64,000 nucleotides of DNA. It comes from WJMT01 sp964624145. Lineage in GTDB: Bacteria > Acidobacteriota > Aminicenantia > Aminicenantales > Aminicenantaceae. The notes beneath the pieces are model-generated. The model was given only the letters and a program-made list of their open reading frames with translations, had not been told where the DNA came from and made no database searches. The first letter of the stretch is position 1. Every line of letters begins with the position of its first letter. Location: positions 1 through 64,000 of the forward strand of contig CAZUXT010000004.1 in NCBI GenBank assembly GCA_964624145.1, read 5' to 3'. Made by a program: the position numbers and the translations under genes. Shown here in pieces: positions 37,264-46,850 of this stretch.

Positions 37264-39852
37264 ATGAAAAGCACAAAGCCCCCTTCCGCAGCTTCCTGGT
37301 TACTGTCCAGGCTGTCAGGACCATCCGTTGTTGGAGATTATGAAGAAATTTTTCAGGAGATGGCAAAGGAATATGGAAAGCGATCAGCCTGCTCCTGGTA
37401 CTGGTCGCAAGTTTTGAAATCCATACCTATGTTTGCCGTAAATTTCGTTTATGGGAGTACCAGCATGATAAAAAGTTATTTTAAACTGGCTTATCGAAAT
37501 ATCATCAGGCAGAAAAGATATGCAATCCTTAATATCATCGGTCTGGCTGTCGGTTTGGCTGCATGCTTGCTTATGGCCAGCTATGTCATTCATGAGCTAA
37601 GCTTTGAAACGATGCACCCGAACAAGGACCGCATTTATAGGATCAACGGGCGTATTCCCTATGGAGGCCAAGTGCTTCTCAATGCTATCGTGGCTCCTCC
37701 ATTCGGACCTGCCGTGGAAGAATCCGTACCTGAAATCGAGGAGAGCATCCGATTGCTGAACCAGCATAATTTTCCTGTGCAAATTGAAGATAGACATTAT
37801 AGGGAAAATCTGATGCTTTTTGCCGAACAGGAGATCCTGGAGGTTTTTGATATCCCTCTTCTTCACGGCGATCTCAAATCAGCCCTCGAAGCACCGTTTA
37901 CTGTCATTATTGACGAAACCTTAGCCCGGAAATATTTTGGCGATGAGAATCCCATCGGAAAAACTCTCCGTCTGACATTCCAGAATACTCTTGAGTTCCA
38001 TGTCACAGGAATTATGAAAAAAATGCCATCCAATACCGTCCTCAGGACACCAATGATCGCATCCTTAGCCTCACTCCTTAAAACCTATGGGGAAGCTGCC
38101 GAGCAATGGAACAGCTGGGGTACTGTAACGACCTTTGTGAGACTCCAAAAAGGCGCTGACCCTGCTGTCGTCAATGAAAAAATAACGGAAGTGGCCCGAT
38201 CCCATCTCAACGAAGATGAGAAGGATGCCTCATATTACCTGCAGCCGCTTGATAAAATCTACATTAATTACGCAGCCCGCGGTATGAACAATGACCTGGA
38301 CAACTCAGGCGATATCTCACGGCTGTATATCTTTTCCGGTGTGGCGCTTCTCATCCTGATAATCGCCGCTATCAATTTTATCAATCTATCTACGGCAAAA
38401 ATCTCCGGCAGATTGAAGGAAGTCGGCATTCGCAAGACTTGTGGAGCTTCCCGTTCTCATCTGGTCAAACAATTCCTCATGGAATCCCTTCTTCTCACCA
38501 CAATTGCTATGGGATTAGGTCTCATCCTGTTTTCTTTATTTAAACCCCGACTTGACATTTATCTTGGAAAAGCTCTCAACCTGAACGTCCTGTCCACGCC
38601 ATGGATTCTTCCCACTGTAGCTGCCATGGTCATCATTGTAGGCTTTTTTGCAGGTTCCTACCCGGCCCTTTTTCTATCCCGGTTCCAGGCTGCTGTTATC
38701 TTTCGATCAGGAGTTCCCCGTGGACCTTCCAAATCAGGGCTGCGAAGAATCCTGGTTGGCACTCAGTTTTTCATCGCCAGTGTCCTGATCGTTTGCACTA
38801 TAGTTGTCTTTAAACAAGTCCGCTACTCTAAAACCAAAGACCTGGGCTTTAACAAAGACAATCTCATTGTGGTCAACAACCGTGAGGCATCCCGCCTTGA
38901 AAATGCTCCTATGGTCAAGGAACAAATTATAAGCCGAACCGGAGCCCTGGCTGTATCCTCTGTGGATAGCTTCCCTTCGTCTCAGAATCGAAGTATCTCA
39001 ACCATCCAGATCGAAGGACAAAGGGAAGAACAAGGTAAGATTGTTCAGTCTCTTGAGGTTGATGAAGATTTCATCCCCACCATGGAGCTCAATCTCATAG
39101 CCGGAAGAAATTTCGAATACGGAAGGACTGCGGATAAAGAAGCTGTCCTCATCAATGAAACGGCTGCCCGGAATATCGGACTCAAAGATCCGGTAGGTCA
39201 ATTCCTTTTTCGAAGTGACAAGGCTTACCGTATCATCGGGATAGTCGAGGATTGGAACACGAATTCGATTCATTCCCGGATCTACCCTATCGTTCTCTTT
39301 CATGCAGATGAAACAGCGGGTGAAATCATCATCCGTCTTCCCTCAAATAAAAATCAGGTTGTTATCTCCCGGATTCGCGAGGTGTTTTCCAGCCTTTACC
39401 CCCAACAGATATTCGACTATGCTTACGTGGATGAACTCCATCTCAGAGCTTATGAAGAGGAAAGACGCCTGGCATCGCTGCTGATATCCTTCTGTCAATT
39501 GACCGTGTTTGTGGCCTGTCTCGGAATATTCGGTCTTGCGGCACACAGCACTGAACAACGAACCAAGGAGATCGGTATCAGAAAAGTTCTCGGTTCGAGC
39601 GTCGCCAGCATTGTTGTGTTGTTTACAGGCAAATATCTCCGTTGGGTGATTGCAGCCAATGTTATGGCCTGGCCAGTGGCCTATTTTACGGCAAACAAAT
39701 GGCTGCAAGCCTTTGCCTTCAGGACAGCGATAGGAGTGAGTCCGTTTGTCATGGCCGGATTGATGACTTTATTTGTTGCCCAGTTATCAGTGATCTTCCA
39801 AACACTGAAAGTCGCCCTTTCCAATCCGGTAGAGTCTCTGCGGTATGAATAA
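37264..39852 (+). CDS. FtsX-like ABC permease with N-terminal prefix domain
   Basis: An 862-residue permease. Residues 1-67 are the prefix domain, TM1 is at about 88-110, and two periplasmic/FtsX units follow with EVGIRKTCGAS and KEIGIRKVLGSS. The tail is NPVESLRYE. An internal ribosome site plus ATG lies at codon 68. There is no adjacent ATPase gene; the nearest, at 40.9 kb, belongs to an ABC-2 exporter with its own permeases. Confidence 0.9.
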   Translation: MKSTKPPSAASWLLSRLSGPSVVGDYEEIFQEMAKEYGKRSACSWYWSQVLKSIPMFAVNFVYGSTSMIKSYFKLAYRNIIRQKRYAILNIIGLAVGLAACLLMASYVIHELSFETMHPNKDRIYRINGRIPYGGQVLLNAIVAPPFGPAVEESVPEIEESIRLLNQHNFPVQIEDRHYRENLMLFAEQEILEVFDIPLLHGDLKSALEAPFTVIIDETLARKYFGDENPIGKTLRLTFQNTLEFHVTGIMKKMPSNTVLRTPMIASLASLLKTYGEAAEQWNSWGTVTTFVRLQKGADPAVVNEKITEVARSHLNEDEKDASYYLQPLDKIYINYAARGMNNDLDNSGDISRLYIFSGVALLILIIAAINFINLSTAKISGRLKEVGIRKTCGASRSHLVKQFLMESLLLTTIAMGLGLILFSLFKPRLDIYLGKALNLNVLSTPWILPTVAAMVIIVGFFAGSYPALFLSRFQAAVIFRSGVPRGPSKSGLRRILVGTQFFIASVLIVCTIVVFKQVRYSKTKDLGFNKDNLIVVNNREASRLENAPMVKEQIISRTGALAVSSVDSFPSSQNRSISTIQIEGQREEQGKIVQSLEVDEDFIPTMELNLIAGRNFEYGRTADKEAVLINETAARNIGLKDPVGQFLFRSDKAYRIIGIVEDWNTNSIHSRIYPIVLFHADETAGEIIIRLPSNKNQVVISRIREVFSSLYPQQIFDYAYVDELHLRAYEEERRLASLLISFCQLTVFVACLGIFGLAAHSTEQRTKEIGIRKVLGSSVASIVVLFTGKYLRWVIAANVMAWPVAYFTANKWLQAFAFRTAIGVSPFVMAGLMTLFVAQLSVIFQTLKVALSNPVESLRYE
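37453..37467 (+). promoter_or_regulatory. Internal ribosome site and ATG at prefix/permease junction
   Basis: GGGAG at 37453-37457, seven bases, then an in-frame ATG (codon 68) that begins MIKSYFKLAYRNI, closely matching the start of the stand-alone permease at 25591. Confidence 0.45.
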
Positions 39853-39904
39853 GCAAATGATTTTCCATTTCCGCCGTTTATAATGGTGCTTTGCGGATTT
39901 TCTG

Positions 39905-39934
39905 TTGACTGGTTATATTTCCTGTGTGTATCAT
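39905..39934 (+). promoter_or_regulatory. Possible promoter before DUF481 gene
   Basis: TTGACT, 18 bases, TATCAT, in the context ATTTTCTGTTGACT, shared with the elements at 13425 and 13894. The DUF481 start lies 34 bp downstream. Confidence 0.4.
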
Positions 39935-39967
39935 GAATTAGAGAGGCGTTCAAAGGGTGGAAATTTG

Positions 39968-40762
39968 ATGAAATGGAATGAAAATAACCATCAACTGAAT
40001 AAAGAAATTCTTGTCCTTTCCAAAAAAATAATTACAGCTTTTATCATCCTTATAATGACCAGTCTCGTTCTATCTGCCCAGGAGGAAAAAGAAGAACAAA
40101 AATTATACTCGTCATCAACCAGCTTATCCATCCTTCAAACATCCGGCAATACAAATGAGCTCTCATTAGGTTTTGATACAGAACAAAATCTGAATTTTGA
40201 AAAAAGCCGGTTTCATTTTAAGGGAAGCATCATCTATGCTGAAAGCGAGGGAGATAAGAATACAGAATTCTATTTCAGTCAATTAAATTACAGATATTCT
40301 TTGAAACCCAGGTTCTATAGTGTCGGCTCAGGGCAGTTTGAGCGCAATGTTCTTTCAGGCTATAAATACAGATTTTTCATCTCAGCCGGAGCCGGATATT
40401 TTTGGGTAAAATCAAAAAAAATAGAGGTTTCTTCAGAAACAGCTTTTGGTTGGAGCTGGGAGAACAACATTGAGAAAGAGACAGACTCTGATGTTTCCAT
40501 CTCATTTGCTTGTGTATCTGTCTCCAACTCAATAAAAATTCCTTTATCCTCCAATTCTGAATTGAATCATCAAAACATATCTTTTTTCAATCTGAAAAAA
40601 GGGAAAGACTTTCGCATAACCTCTCTTTCTTCTGTTATCTTCAGTATAAGCAAGATATTTTCAATAAAACTAAGCCATCAATTTATATACAACCATTCCC
40701 CAGTACCGGGATTTAAAAACAGGGACCAATACATACTCAGCTCATTGGTTTTAAAGTTATGA
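39968..40762 (+). CDS. DUF481 family outer-membrane protein
   Basis: A 264-residue protein with a signal region (hydrophobic about 20-37, ending LSAQEE) and a DUF481-type barrel. It begins with STSLSILQTSGNTNELSLGF, carries the family pattern in AGAGYFWVKSKK, and ends YILSSLVLKL. An in-frame ATG at 39905 overlaps the predicted promoter, so 39968, with GGGTGG before it, is preferred. The role of DUF481 is unknown. It lies upstream of an ABC-2 exporter on the same strand. Confidence 0.8.
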   Translation: MKWNENNHQLNKEILVLSKKIITAFIILIMTSLVLSAQEEKEEQKLYSSSTSLSILQTSGNTNELSLGFDTEQNLNFEKSRFHFKGSIIYAESEGDKNTEFYFSQLNYRYSLKPRFYSVGSGQFERNVLSGYKYRFFISAGAGYFWVKSKKIEVSSETAFGWSWENNIEKETDSDVSISFACVSVSNSIKIPLSSNSELNHQNISFFNLKKGKDFRITSLSSVIFSISKIFSIKLSHQFIYNHSPVPGFKNRDQYILSSLVLKL

Positions 40763-40908
40763 ACCCGGTTTTTCCTGAGGCAGGATTGCTGCGTCATCGA
40801 GATGAACGAAGAGATAAAGCAATCTCACCTTGATATGTTTTAAGTTCAAAACTCCATGCTTTTTATGATAAGATGTGATTTAATTCTCTGGATTAAAGGA
40901 GAGGGCCT

Positions 40909-41835
40909 ATGCTTCAAATTTCTCATCTGTCCAAGTCATTCGACAAGGTTAAGGCTGTTGATGATATCTCCCTGGAAGTGAAAGAAGGAGAAATCTTCGG
41001 CTTTTTAGGACCTAACGGAGCCGGGAAGACCACCACCATCTCCATGATCGCCGGGCTCCTCACTCCTGATTCCGGAACAATCATGATCGACTCCATGGAT
41101 ACCCGGCATTCCATGCAACAGATAAGAGGGATCATGGGCGTTGTGCCCCAGGACATGGCTTTCTATGAAGAGCTGACAGCCAGAGAAAATCTGCGTTTCT
41201 GGGGACGTCTCCAGGGATTATCCGGTAAAGAACTGGAACAGAGAATTCGCTATTATTTGGATAAAATCGGACTGACAGGACGGGAGGATGAGCCCTTAAA
41301 AAAATATTCGGGCGGGATGAAAAGGCGCATCAATCTTATTATCGGCCTCCTCCACCGCCCCAAGCTGCTGCTTCTGGATGAGCCGACCATCGGAATCGAC
41401 GTCCAGACAAAAATGAATATTCTGGATCTCATACGGGAGGCATCCGGGAAAGGAACCACGGTCATCTACACCACCCACAACCTCTCTGAAGCCGAAGAAC
41501 TCTGTGACCGCATCGCCATTATTGACAAAGGGAAAATACTGGCTTCAGGGAGTCTAAAGGAGCTGATTCAAATCGTCGGAGAAAAGGACATCGCCCTTAT
41601 TCAGGGCGAGTTCAGCGCTGACCAGGCCCGGCAGGTCGTATCCCATGAAAAAGGCATTGACATCATCACCATGAAAGACGGCTATCTGGCCATTTCCCTG
41701 GATGCTTCAAAAAAAATCCCGGGCCTTATGGAGAGCTTCTTTAACATGGGAGTCAGTATGGATGACATCTCTCTCAAGCAGCCTAATCTGGAGAGTGTTT
41801 TCCTTAAACTGACCGGAAGGGAGCTCCGCGAATGA
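40909..41835 (+). CDS. ABC transporter ATP-binding protein (ABC-2 exporter)
   Basis: A 308-residue ATPase with Walker A GPNGAGKTT (34-42), signature YSGGMKRR, Walker B LLLLDEPT and the switch TTHNLSEAEELCDR. A C-terminal extension of about 80 residues is typical of CcmA/DrrA-like subunits. AGGAGAGG precedes the ATG. The stop overlaps the next gene by ATGA, forming a three-gene exporter with two different membrane subunits. Confidence 0.92.
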   Translation: MLQISHLSKSFDKVKAVDDISLEVKEGEIFGFLGPNGAGKTTTISMIAGLLTPDSGTIMIDSMDTRHSMQQIRGIMGVVPQDMAFYEELTARENLRFWGRLQGLSGKELEQRIRYYLDKIGLTGREDEPLKKYSGGMKRRINLIIGLLHRPKLLLLDEPTIGIDVQTKMNILDLIREASGKGTTVIYTTHNLSEAEELCDRIAIIDKGKILASGSLKELIQIVGEKDIALIQGEFSADQARQVVSHEKGIDIITMKDGYLAISLDASKKIPGLMESFFNMGVSMDDISLKQPNLESVFLKLTGRELRE

Positions 41836-43088
41836 AACGTGTGTTTCTCCTGGCAGGAAAGGATTTCAAACGCAAATGGAAAAATCCGGTGGTTCTTATC
41901 GGATTCCTGCTTATCCCTCTTGTTTTCACTTTTCTGTTCGGTTTGATTTTTAGCTCCTCCGAAGAAACGACTCTGCCCGCGATCAAAGTCCTTTCCATGG
42001 ACAATGACGGGAGTCTTCTTTCCAGGTTCTATCTCAGCGCTCTTACACAGGGAGAGTTGAAAGACATGATCAACCTTGAGAGTGCTTCAAGTGAGGAAAA
42101 AGCCCCGTCTCTTCTGAATAAGGGAAAGGCTTCTGCCCTGATCATTATCCCGTCTGGATTCGGAAAAAAAATCTGGGAAGGAAGCCCGGCAGAGCTCACT
42201 CTGATAAAAAATCCGTCAGAGCAGTTTCTGCCTCAAATCGCTGAGGAGATATGCGATACCACAGCCCTTGTCTTTTCCGCCCTTTTCCAGATTTTTTCAG
42301 ATGAAATAGAAAGCATCAGAAAGCTTTCCGAACAGCCAGATATCTCCGATCAGGTCATTTCCGAACTTTCCGTTATGGTAAAGAACCGGATGGAGGGAAT
42401 TGAGAAATATGTCCTGCCTCCGCTCATCTCCATTAAACAGGTCACCCGAAATGAAGATCAGGAAACAGAAGAAAGCAGCTTTTCTGTCCACAGTTATATT
42501 CTGCCTGCTATATCCATCATGTTCCTACTGTTTATCTGCAATGTTGTTTTCGAAGACCTTCTCAGGGAAAAAGAAAAGGGAACCCTGCTTCGCATGTCCG
42601 TATCTCCCCTGCGGATGAATGAATTCATCTGGAGTAAAATCCTCACTTCCGCTGCCATCGGAATCCTCTGTTCTCTCTTTCTGGTAGGACTGGGCTCGGT
42701 TCTGTTTTCCATTGACTGGGGACGGCTGGATATGCTCTTTCCTATCATCTTCTGTTTGAACATCCTGATCTCCGGGTTCATCGCTTTTCTCTATACTTTC
42801 ATCCGGACCGAACGGCAGGCCGGAGCATTGATGTCTTCGGTCATCATCATAACAGCGCTTCTGGGAGGCAGTATGGTCCCCATCTCGAATTTCCCTGCTT
42901 TCGTTCAAAAGCTCGCCCGTTTCACCGTAAACTACTGGGGACTGGAAGCTTTCAAAAAGAATATAATGGGAGAGCCGGCATCTCAAATCTGGCTGATCGT
43001 TCTCGGTATGCTGGGGACAGGAATCACACTCTCTGTCATCAGCTCTTTCCTGCTGAAAAACAAACTGAAGAAAGGGTTGTATCGATGA
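41832..43088 (+). CDS. ABC-2 type permease
   Basis: A 418-residue membrane subunit. It has an N-terminal helix (about 20-40), a large extracytoplasmic domain of about 180 residues, then five helices near residues 220-405 with the ABC-2 pattern EKGTLLRMSVSPLRMNEF. It overlaps both neighbours by ATGA. It is probably the first half of a heterodimeric exporter of the YhhJ/YbhS type. Confidence 0.87.
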   Translation: MKRVFLLAGKDFKRKWKNPVVLIGFLLIPLVFTFLFGLIFSSSEETTLPAIKVLSMDNDGSLLSRFYLSALTQGELKDMINLESASSEEKAPSLLNKGKASALIIIPSGFGKKIWEGSPAELTLIKNPSEQFLPQIAEEICDTTALVFSALFQIFSDEIESIRKLSEQPDISDQVISELSVMVKNRMEGIEKYVLPPLISIKQVTRNEDQETEESSFSVHSYILPAISIMFLLFICNVVFEDLLREKEKGTLLRMSVSPLRMNEFIWSKILTSAAIGILCSLFLVGLGSVLFSIDWGRLDMLFPIIFCLNILISGFIAFLYTFIRTERQAGALMSSVIIITALLGGSMVPISNFPAFVQKLARFTVNYWGLEAFKKNIMGEPASQIWLIVLGMLGTGITLSVISSFLLKNKLKKGLYR

Positions 43089-44206
43089 GATTCTGGACCA
43101 TTGCTCTTGCCGACTTAAAGATCTCTTTCAAGGACAAAATGTTTTTTATATGGCTGCTTTTTTTCCCCCTCCTCTTTGCCTTTATATTTGGAATGGCTTT
43201 TCAGGGTTCCTCAGGTAACGGCAAGGCGACCATCAATATTCTGGACCAGGACCACAGTGTGCTGTCAGAGGCGCTGATCGAAGAGCTCAGACACCAAAAA
43301 TACGATATTCACTTTCTAGATAAAAAAGAAGAGACCGGAACACGAACCCTTATCATCCCTCCGGCATTTTCAGAAAAAATAATAAAAGGAGAAAAAGTAG
43401 AGCTGGTTCTGGAAAAAGAAGCCGGAAGCAATATGGAAGCCGGACAGGCGGTCTATGCTCACATTCTGAAAGGAGTGATCAGAATCATGGCCAGGCTGAT
43501 CCATCTGTCCCCGGAAAATTTTCAGGAACTGGAAAATCAGTTCAGCGGCACATCTCTGAAAGAACTGATCTCCCTAAAAGTTGAACAGGCCGGCCGGTTG
43601 AAGACCATTCCTTCGGGATTCAATCATTCTGTTCCCGCAATAACAGTAATGTTTCTGCTTTTTACGGTTCTTATGTACGGAGGGATCAACCTTCTGGAGG
43701 AAAGGCGTCAGGGTCAACTGGAGCGAATCATTTTAACACCTGCTACCCGTACGGCTCTTATCAGCGGCAAATGGATCGCCCGCGTTCTCATTGGCATGCT
43801 TCAGATCACTTTGATGTTCCTGGCAGGTCGGCTTTTGTTCGGGGTTTATCTGGGGAAATCACTTGCCTCTCTTTTTCTGGTTTCTTTGTTTTTCTGCGGA
43901 ACCATAGCAGGTATGAGCATACTGTTCGGGTGCCTGATAAGAAAGGAAGAAGTACTGGTCGTGCTCAATATTCTCGTCGCAAACCTCATGGCTGCTTTGG
44001 GAGGATGCTGGTGGCCTCTGGAACTGGTTCCCAAAAGCCTGCAGATAACCAGTTTCTTCTTTCCCACGGGCTGGACCATGGACGCCTTTCATAAGCTGAT
44101 ATCATTCGGATACGGGTTCCGGGAGGTCTATCCCCATATATGCTTCCTGGCTCTTTTCAGTCTGCTGTTCCTGTTTCTGGCTGTTAAATTTTTCAAACTC
44201 CGCTAA
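43085..44206 (+). CDS. ABC-2 type permease
   Basis: A 373-residue membrane subunit with the same layout as the previous gene: an N-terminal helix, an extracytoplasmic domain, then helices with ERRQGQLERIILTPATRTAL. It is the second half of the exporter. No terminator is visible. The next 200 bp hold a gene remnant on the other strand. Confidence 0.87.
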   Translation: MRFWTIALADLKISFKDKMFFIWLLFFPLLFAFIFGMAFQGSSGNGKATINILDQDHSVLSEALIEELRHQKYDIHFLDKKEETGTRTLIIPPAFSEKIIKGEKVELVLEKEAGSNMEAGQAVYAHILKGVIRIMARLIHLSPENFQELENQFSGTSLKELISLKVEQAGRLKTIPSGFNHSVPAITVMFLLFTVLMYGGINLLEERRQGQLERIILTPATRTALISGKWIARVLIGMLQITLMFLAGRLLFGVYLGKSLASLFLVSLFFCGTIAGMSILFGCLIRKEEVLVVLNILVANLMAALGGCWWPLELVPKSLQITSFFFPTGWTMDAFHKLISFGYGFREVYPHICFLALFSLLFLFLAVKFFKLR

Positions 44207-44207
44207 C

Positions 44208-44435
44208 TCACTCTTTTTCTTTTTCCTTTTTCATTCTATATTCAACAGCTTTTCTGGCTTCAAAATATATCTTGGAAAAATTCTTAAACATCAGCTCTCT
44301 CTCTGAATTATCCGGACTGTATTTGATGCCATCCTTGTACAAAACATGCGGATCAATTCCGGGTTCAAATCCGGAGTAATGTCTGGAAACAAAGGTGCGT
44401 GTTCCTATTAGTGGAAGGGAGTAATAAGCTAATAC
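44208..44435 (-). pseudogene. C-terminal gene remnant
   Basis: An open frame of 75 codons with no plausible start that ends in a TGA at 44208-44210. The translation looks protein-like (FVSRHYSGFEPGIDPHVLYK, then NFSKIYFEARKAVEYR and a Lys/Glu-rich tail). It begins with an in-frame TAG only 5 bp after the permease stop, on the same strand. It looks like the end of a gene whose front part was deleted. The family is not recognised. Confidence 0.45.
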
Positions 44436-44440
44436 CTATG

Positions 44441-46807
44441 TCACTCAGTCCTCAGTTCGTCTGCGGGACTCTTAAAGGCCGCCTTAAAGCTCTGATAACT
44501 GACCGTTATCAAAGCCGCAGCCAGACTTCCAAAAAGAGCGAACACAAACGCCCATAAGCTTACATCTTGCCGATAAGCATAATTTTGAAGGAATTTTTGA
44601 ATGACAAAATAAGCCGTAGGCCAGGCTACTATATTGGCAATCACTATCAAAAACATCATATCTTTGAGAAACAGTGACAGGATACTCGGAACGGAAGCTC
44701 CAAGGACTTTTCTGATCCCGATCTCCTTGGACTTTTGCTGGGCTGTGTATGCTGAAAGGCTGAATAGGCCGAGCAGTGCGATACAAATGGCAAGAACAGA
44801 AAAATAGAGAAAGATTCTCTGGAACCGCTCTTCGGACTTATACAATCTGTCAAAAGCCTCGTCCAGGAAAAAATATTCAAAAGGAAGAAGAGGAGAAAAT
44901 TCCTTATATACCATTTTTATGTCTTTCATCGTCACGGGAAGGTCTGTTGTGTTCAGCTTAACGGATAAATAATCGAAACGAGTCCCCCAGGGATTGCTGG
45001 TGATGATCAAAGGGCCTATGTCATGGTGAAGAGTGGAGAATTGAAAATCCTTCACCACTCCGATCACCTTCCAATCTCCGTTACGTCTTATGGTCTTGCC
45101 TACGGGGTTCTCCCACTCCAACTGTCTGGCGAGGGTTTCATTTATAAGATAGGCCTCCTTATCCGTAGAAAATTCCTTATTGAAATTCCGTCCCTTTACG
45201 ACCTCAATCCCATAAGTATCTAAAAAGTGCTCATCAATATCCAGCGCATAAAACATAAGTGAAGAGCTGTATCCTTCCGGCACATAACCGTTTTGAGTGA
45301 ATCCCCTGTGGGGCACATCAGATGAAGCACTGGCGTGCGCTATCCCGGGGATGGACAGCATTCTTTCTCTCATTTCCGCTGTTTTGGTCCCGAGCTCTTC
45401 TCCTGGAAGATTGATCACCAGCACATTTTCTTTTTCATATCCAACCTCAGCCTTTTTCATAAAACTGATTTGATTCTGTACGAGAATGGTACAGATGATC
45501 AAAGTGACTGATATGGCAAACTGAAAAACAACGAGAACATCCCGGAATTTTTTTCTTCCTCCTCCCGTTTGCATCTCTCCTTTAAGGGTCCTTGCGGGTT
45601 GAAAGGAGGAAAGATAAAAAGACGGATAAGCCCCTGCGATCATTCCAACAGCCAGAATAAGACCCAAAAATCCCACTATGCTCAAGGGGCTGATCATTCT
45701 GAAGATATTGAGATCTTTATCCAAGAGCTGACTGTATAAAGGAGTAAAAAGAAAAACAAGAAAGACTCCCAGGATAAAAGACAGAATGGTTAAGAACAGA
45801 GATTCTCCCAGGAACTGGCGGATCAGGTTCCCTCGGTTGGCCCCGACTACTTTCCTCAGACCGACCTCCCGGGCTCTCCTGGCAGCACGGGCTGTGGTGA
45901 GGTTGACAAAATTGATACAGGCAATAAGCAGAATAAACACCGCTACTACGATGAAAGTGTAAAAATTGGTCAAAGCCGTCCTGGAACCCGGATCAAAGTG
46001 AAAGTGAATTTTCTTTAAAGGCTGAAAATAAGCCTCATTTTTCCAGCCGTAAGAAGCGATCATTTCATTGATATGACGCCACATGAAATCCGGCAGTTTC
46101 TTTTCCAGCTCTCCAATCGATACGCCCTGCTTTAGCTTCACATAGGTTATATACTGGTTCCCTCCGTTCCAGCCCATATGCATGTTGGGCAGCTTATACA
46201 GAGTGGAAAAGGATATCAAAGTGCTGAACTGAATACTGGAATTCTCAGGCGGACTTTTTACCACTCCGGTGACTTTATAAAGGTCTTTCGGGCCGATTTG
46301 GATGGTTTTTCCTAGGACGTCATCAGAACCGAAAACCCTCTCTGCTGTTTTTTGAGAAAGCACAATAGAAAAAGGCTCAATAAGTGCTGTCGCAGCATCG
46401 CCCTGTATAAGATCAAAGGAAAACATATCAAAAATTCTATCCGAAGCATAGCGCATTCCGGTTTCTTTATACGCTTCATTTTCAACGGTTAAGTACGCGG
46501 GCCTCTGTGTGGACATCCGGACGAATTCTTCGACCTCGGGAAACTCATCTTTCAGGTCCTCTCCAATAGGTGGAGTAAAAACATAGGTTTCATCAGAATA
46601 CTTGCCTTCCTGAAAGGACTTCACAGCTACCCTGTAGATTTGGTCCGCATCCTGGTGGAATCTGTCATAACTGAGTTCAAACTGCAGGTAGAGAAGGATC
46701 AGAATAAAAGCACTCAGCCCCACAGCAAGCCCCAGGATATTGATCAGGGAATAAAACTTATATTTTTTTAAATTCCGGAATGCTGTAAGCAGATAGTTTT
46801 TTATCAT
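44441..46807 (-). CDS. FtsX-like ABC permease (no prefix domain)
   Basis: A 788-residue permease with TM1 (about 20-42), two periplasmic/FtsX units with coupling segments EVGLRKVVGA and KEIGIRKVLGAS, and the C-terminus SPADELRTE, which departs from the DPVDSLRYE consensus. It is on the same strand as the M1 peptidase, 43 bp after it, and as the degenerate histidine kinase before that. These three may be co-transcribed. There is no adjacent ATPase gene. Confidence 0.9.
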   Translation of the reverse strand: MIKNYLLTAFRNLKKYKFYSLINILGLAVGLSAFILILLYLQFELSYDRFHQDADQIYRVAVKSFQEGKYSDETYVFTPPIGEDLKDEFPEVEEFVRMSTQRPAYLTVENEAYKETGMRYASDRIFDMFSFDLIQGDAATALIEPFSIVLSQKTAERVFGSDDVLGKTIQIGPKDLYKVTGVVKSPPENSSIQFSTLISFSTLYKLPNMHMGWNGGNQYITYVKLKQGVSIGELEKKLPDFMWRHINEMIASYGWKNEAYFQPLKKIHFHFDPGSRTALTNFYTFIVVAVFILLIACINFVNLTTARAARRAREVGLRKVVGANRGNLIRQFLGESLFLTILSFILGVFLVFLFTPLYSQLLDKDLNIFRMISPLSIVGFLGLILAVGMIAGAYPSFYLSSFQPARTLKGEMQTGGGRKKFRDVLVVFQFAISVTLIICTILVQNQISFMKKAEVGYEKENVLVINLPGEELGTKTAEMRERMLSIPGIAHASASSDVPHRGFTQNGYVPEGYSSSLMFYALDIDEHFLDTYGIEVVKGRNFNKEFSTDKEAYLINETLARQLEWENPVGKTIRRNGDWKVIGVVKDFQFSTLHHDIGPLIITSNPWGTRFDYLSVKLNTTDLPVTMKDIKMVYKEFSPLLPFEYFFLDEAFDRLYKSEERFQRIFLYFSVLAICIALLGLFSLSAYTAQQKSKEIGIRKVLGASVPSILSLFLKDMMFLIVIANIVAWPTAYFVIQKFLQNYAYRQDVSLWAFVFALFGSLAAALITVSYQSFKAAFKSPADELRTE

Positions 46808-46850
46808 TTGTACGTCTCCCTATTTATCTACGTACGTCCAGATAAAAAGG

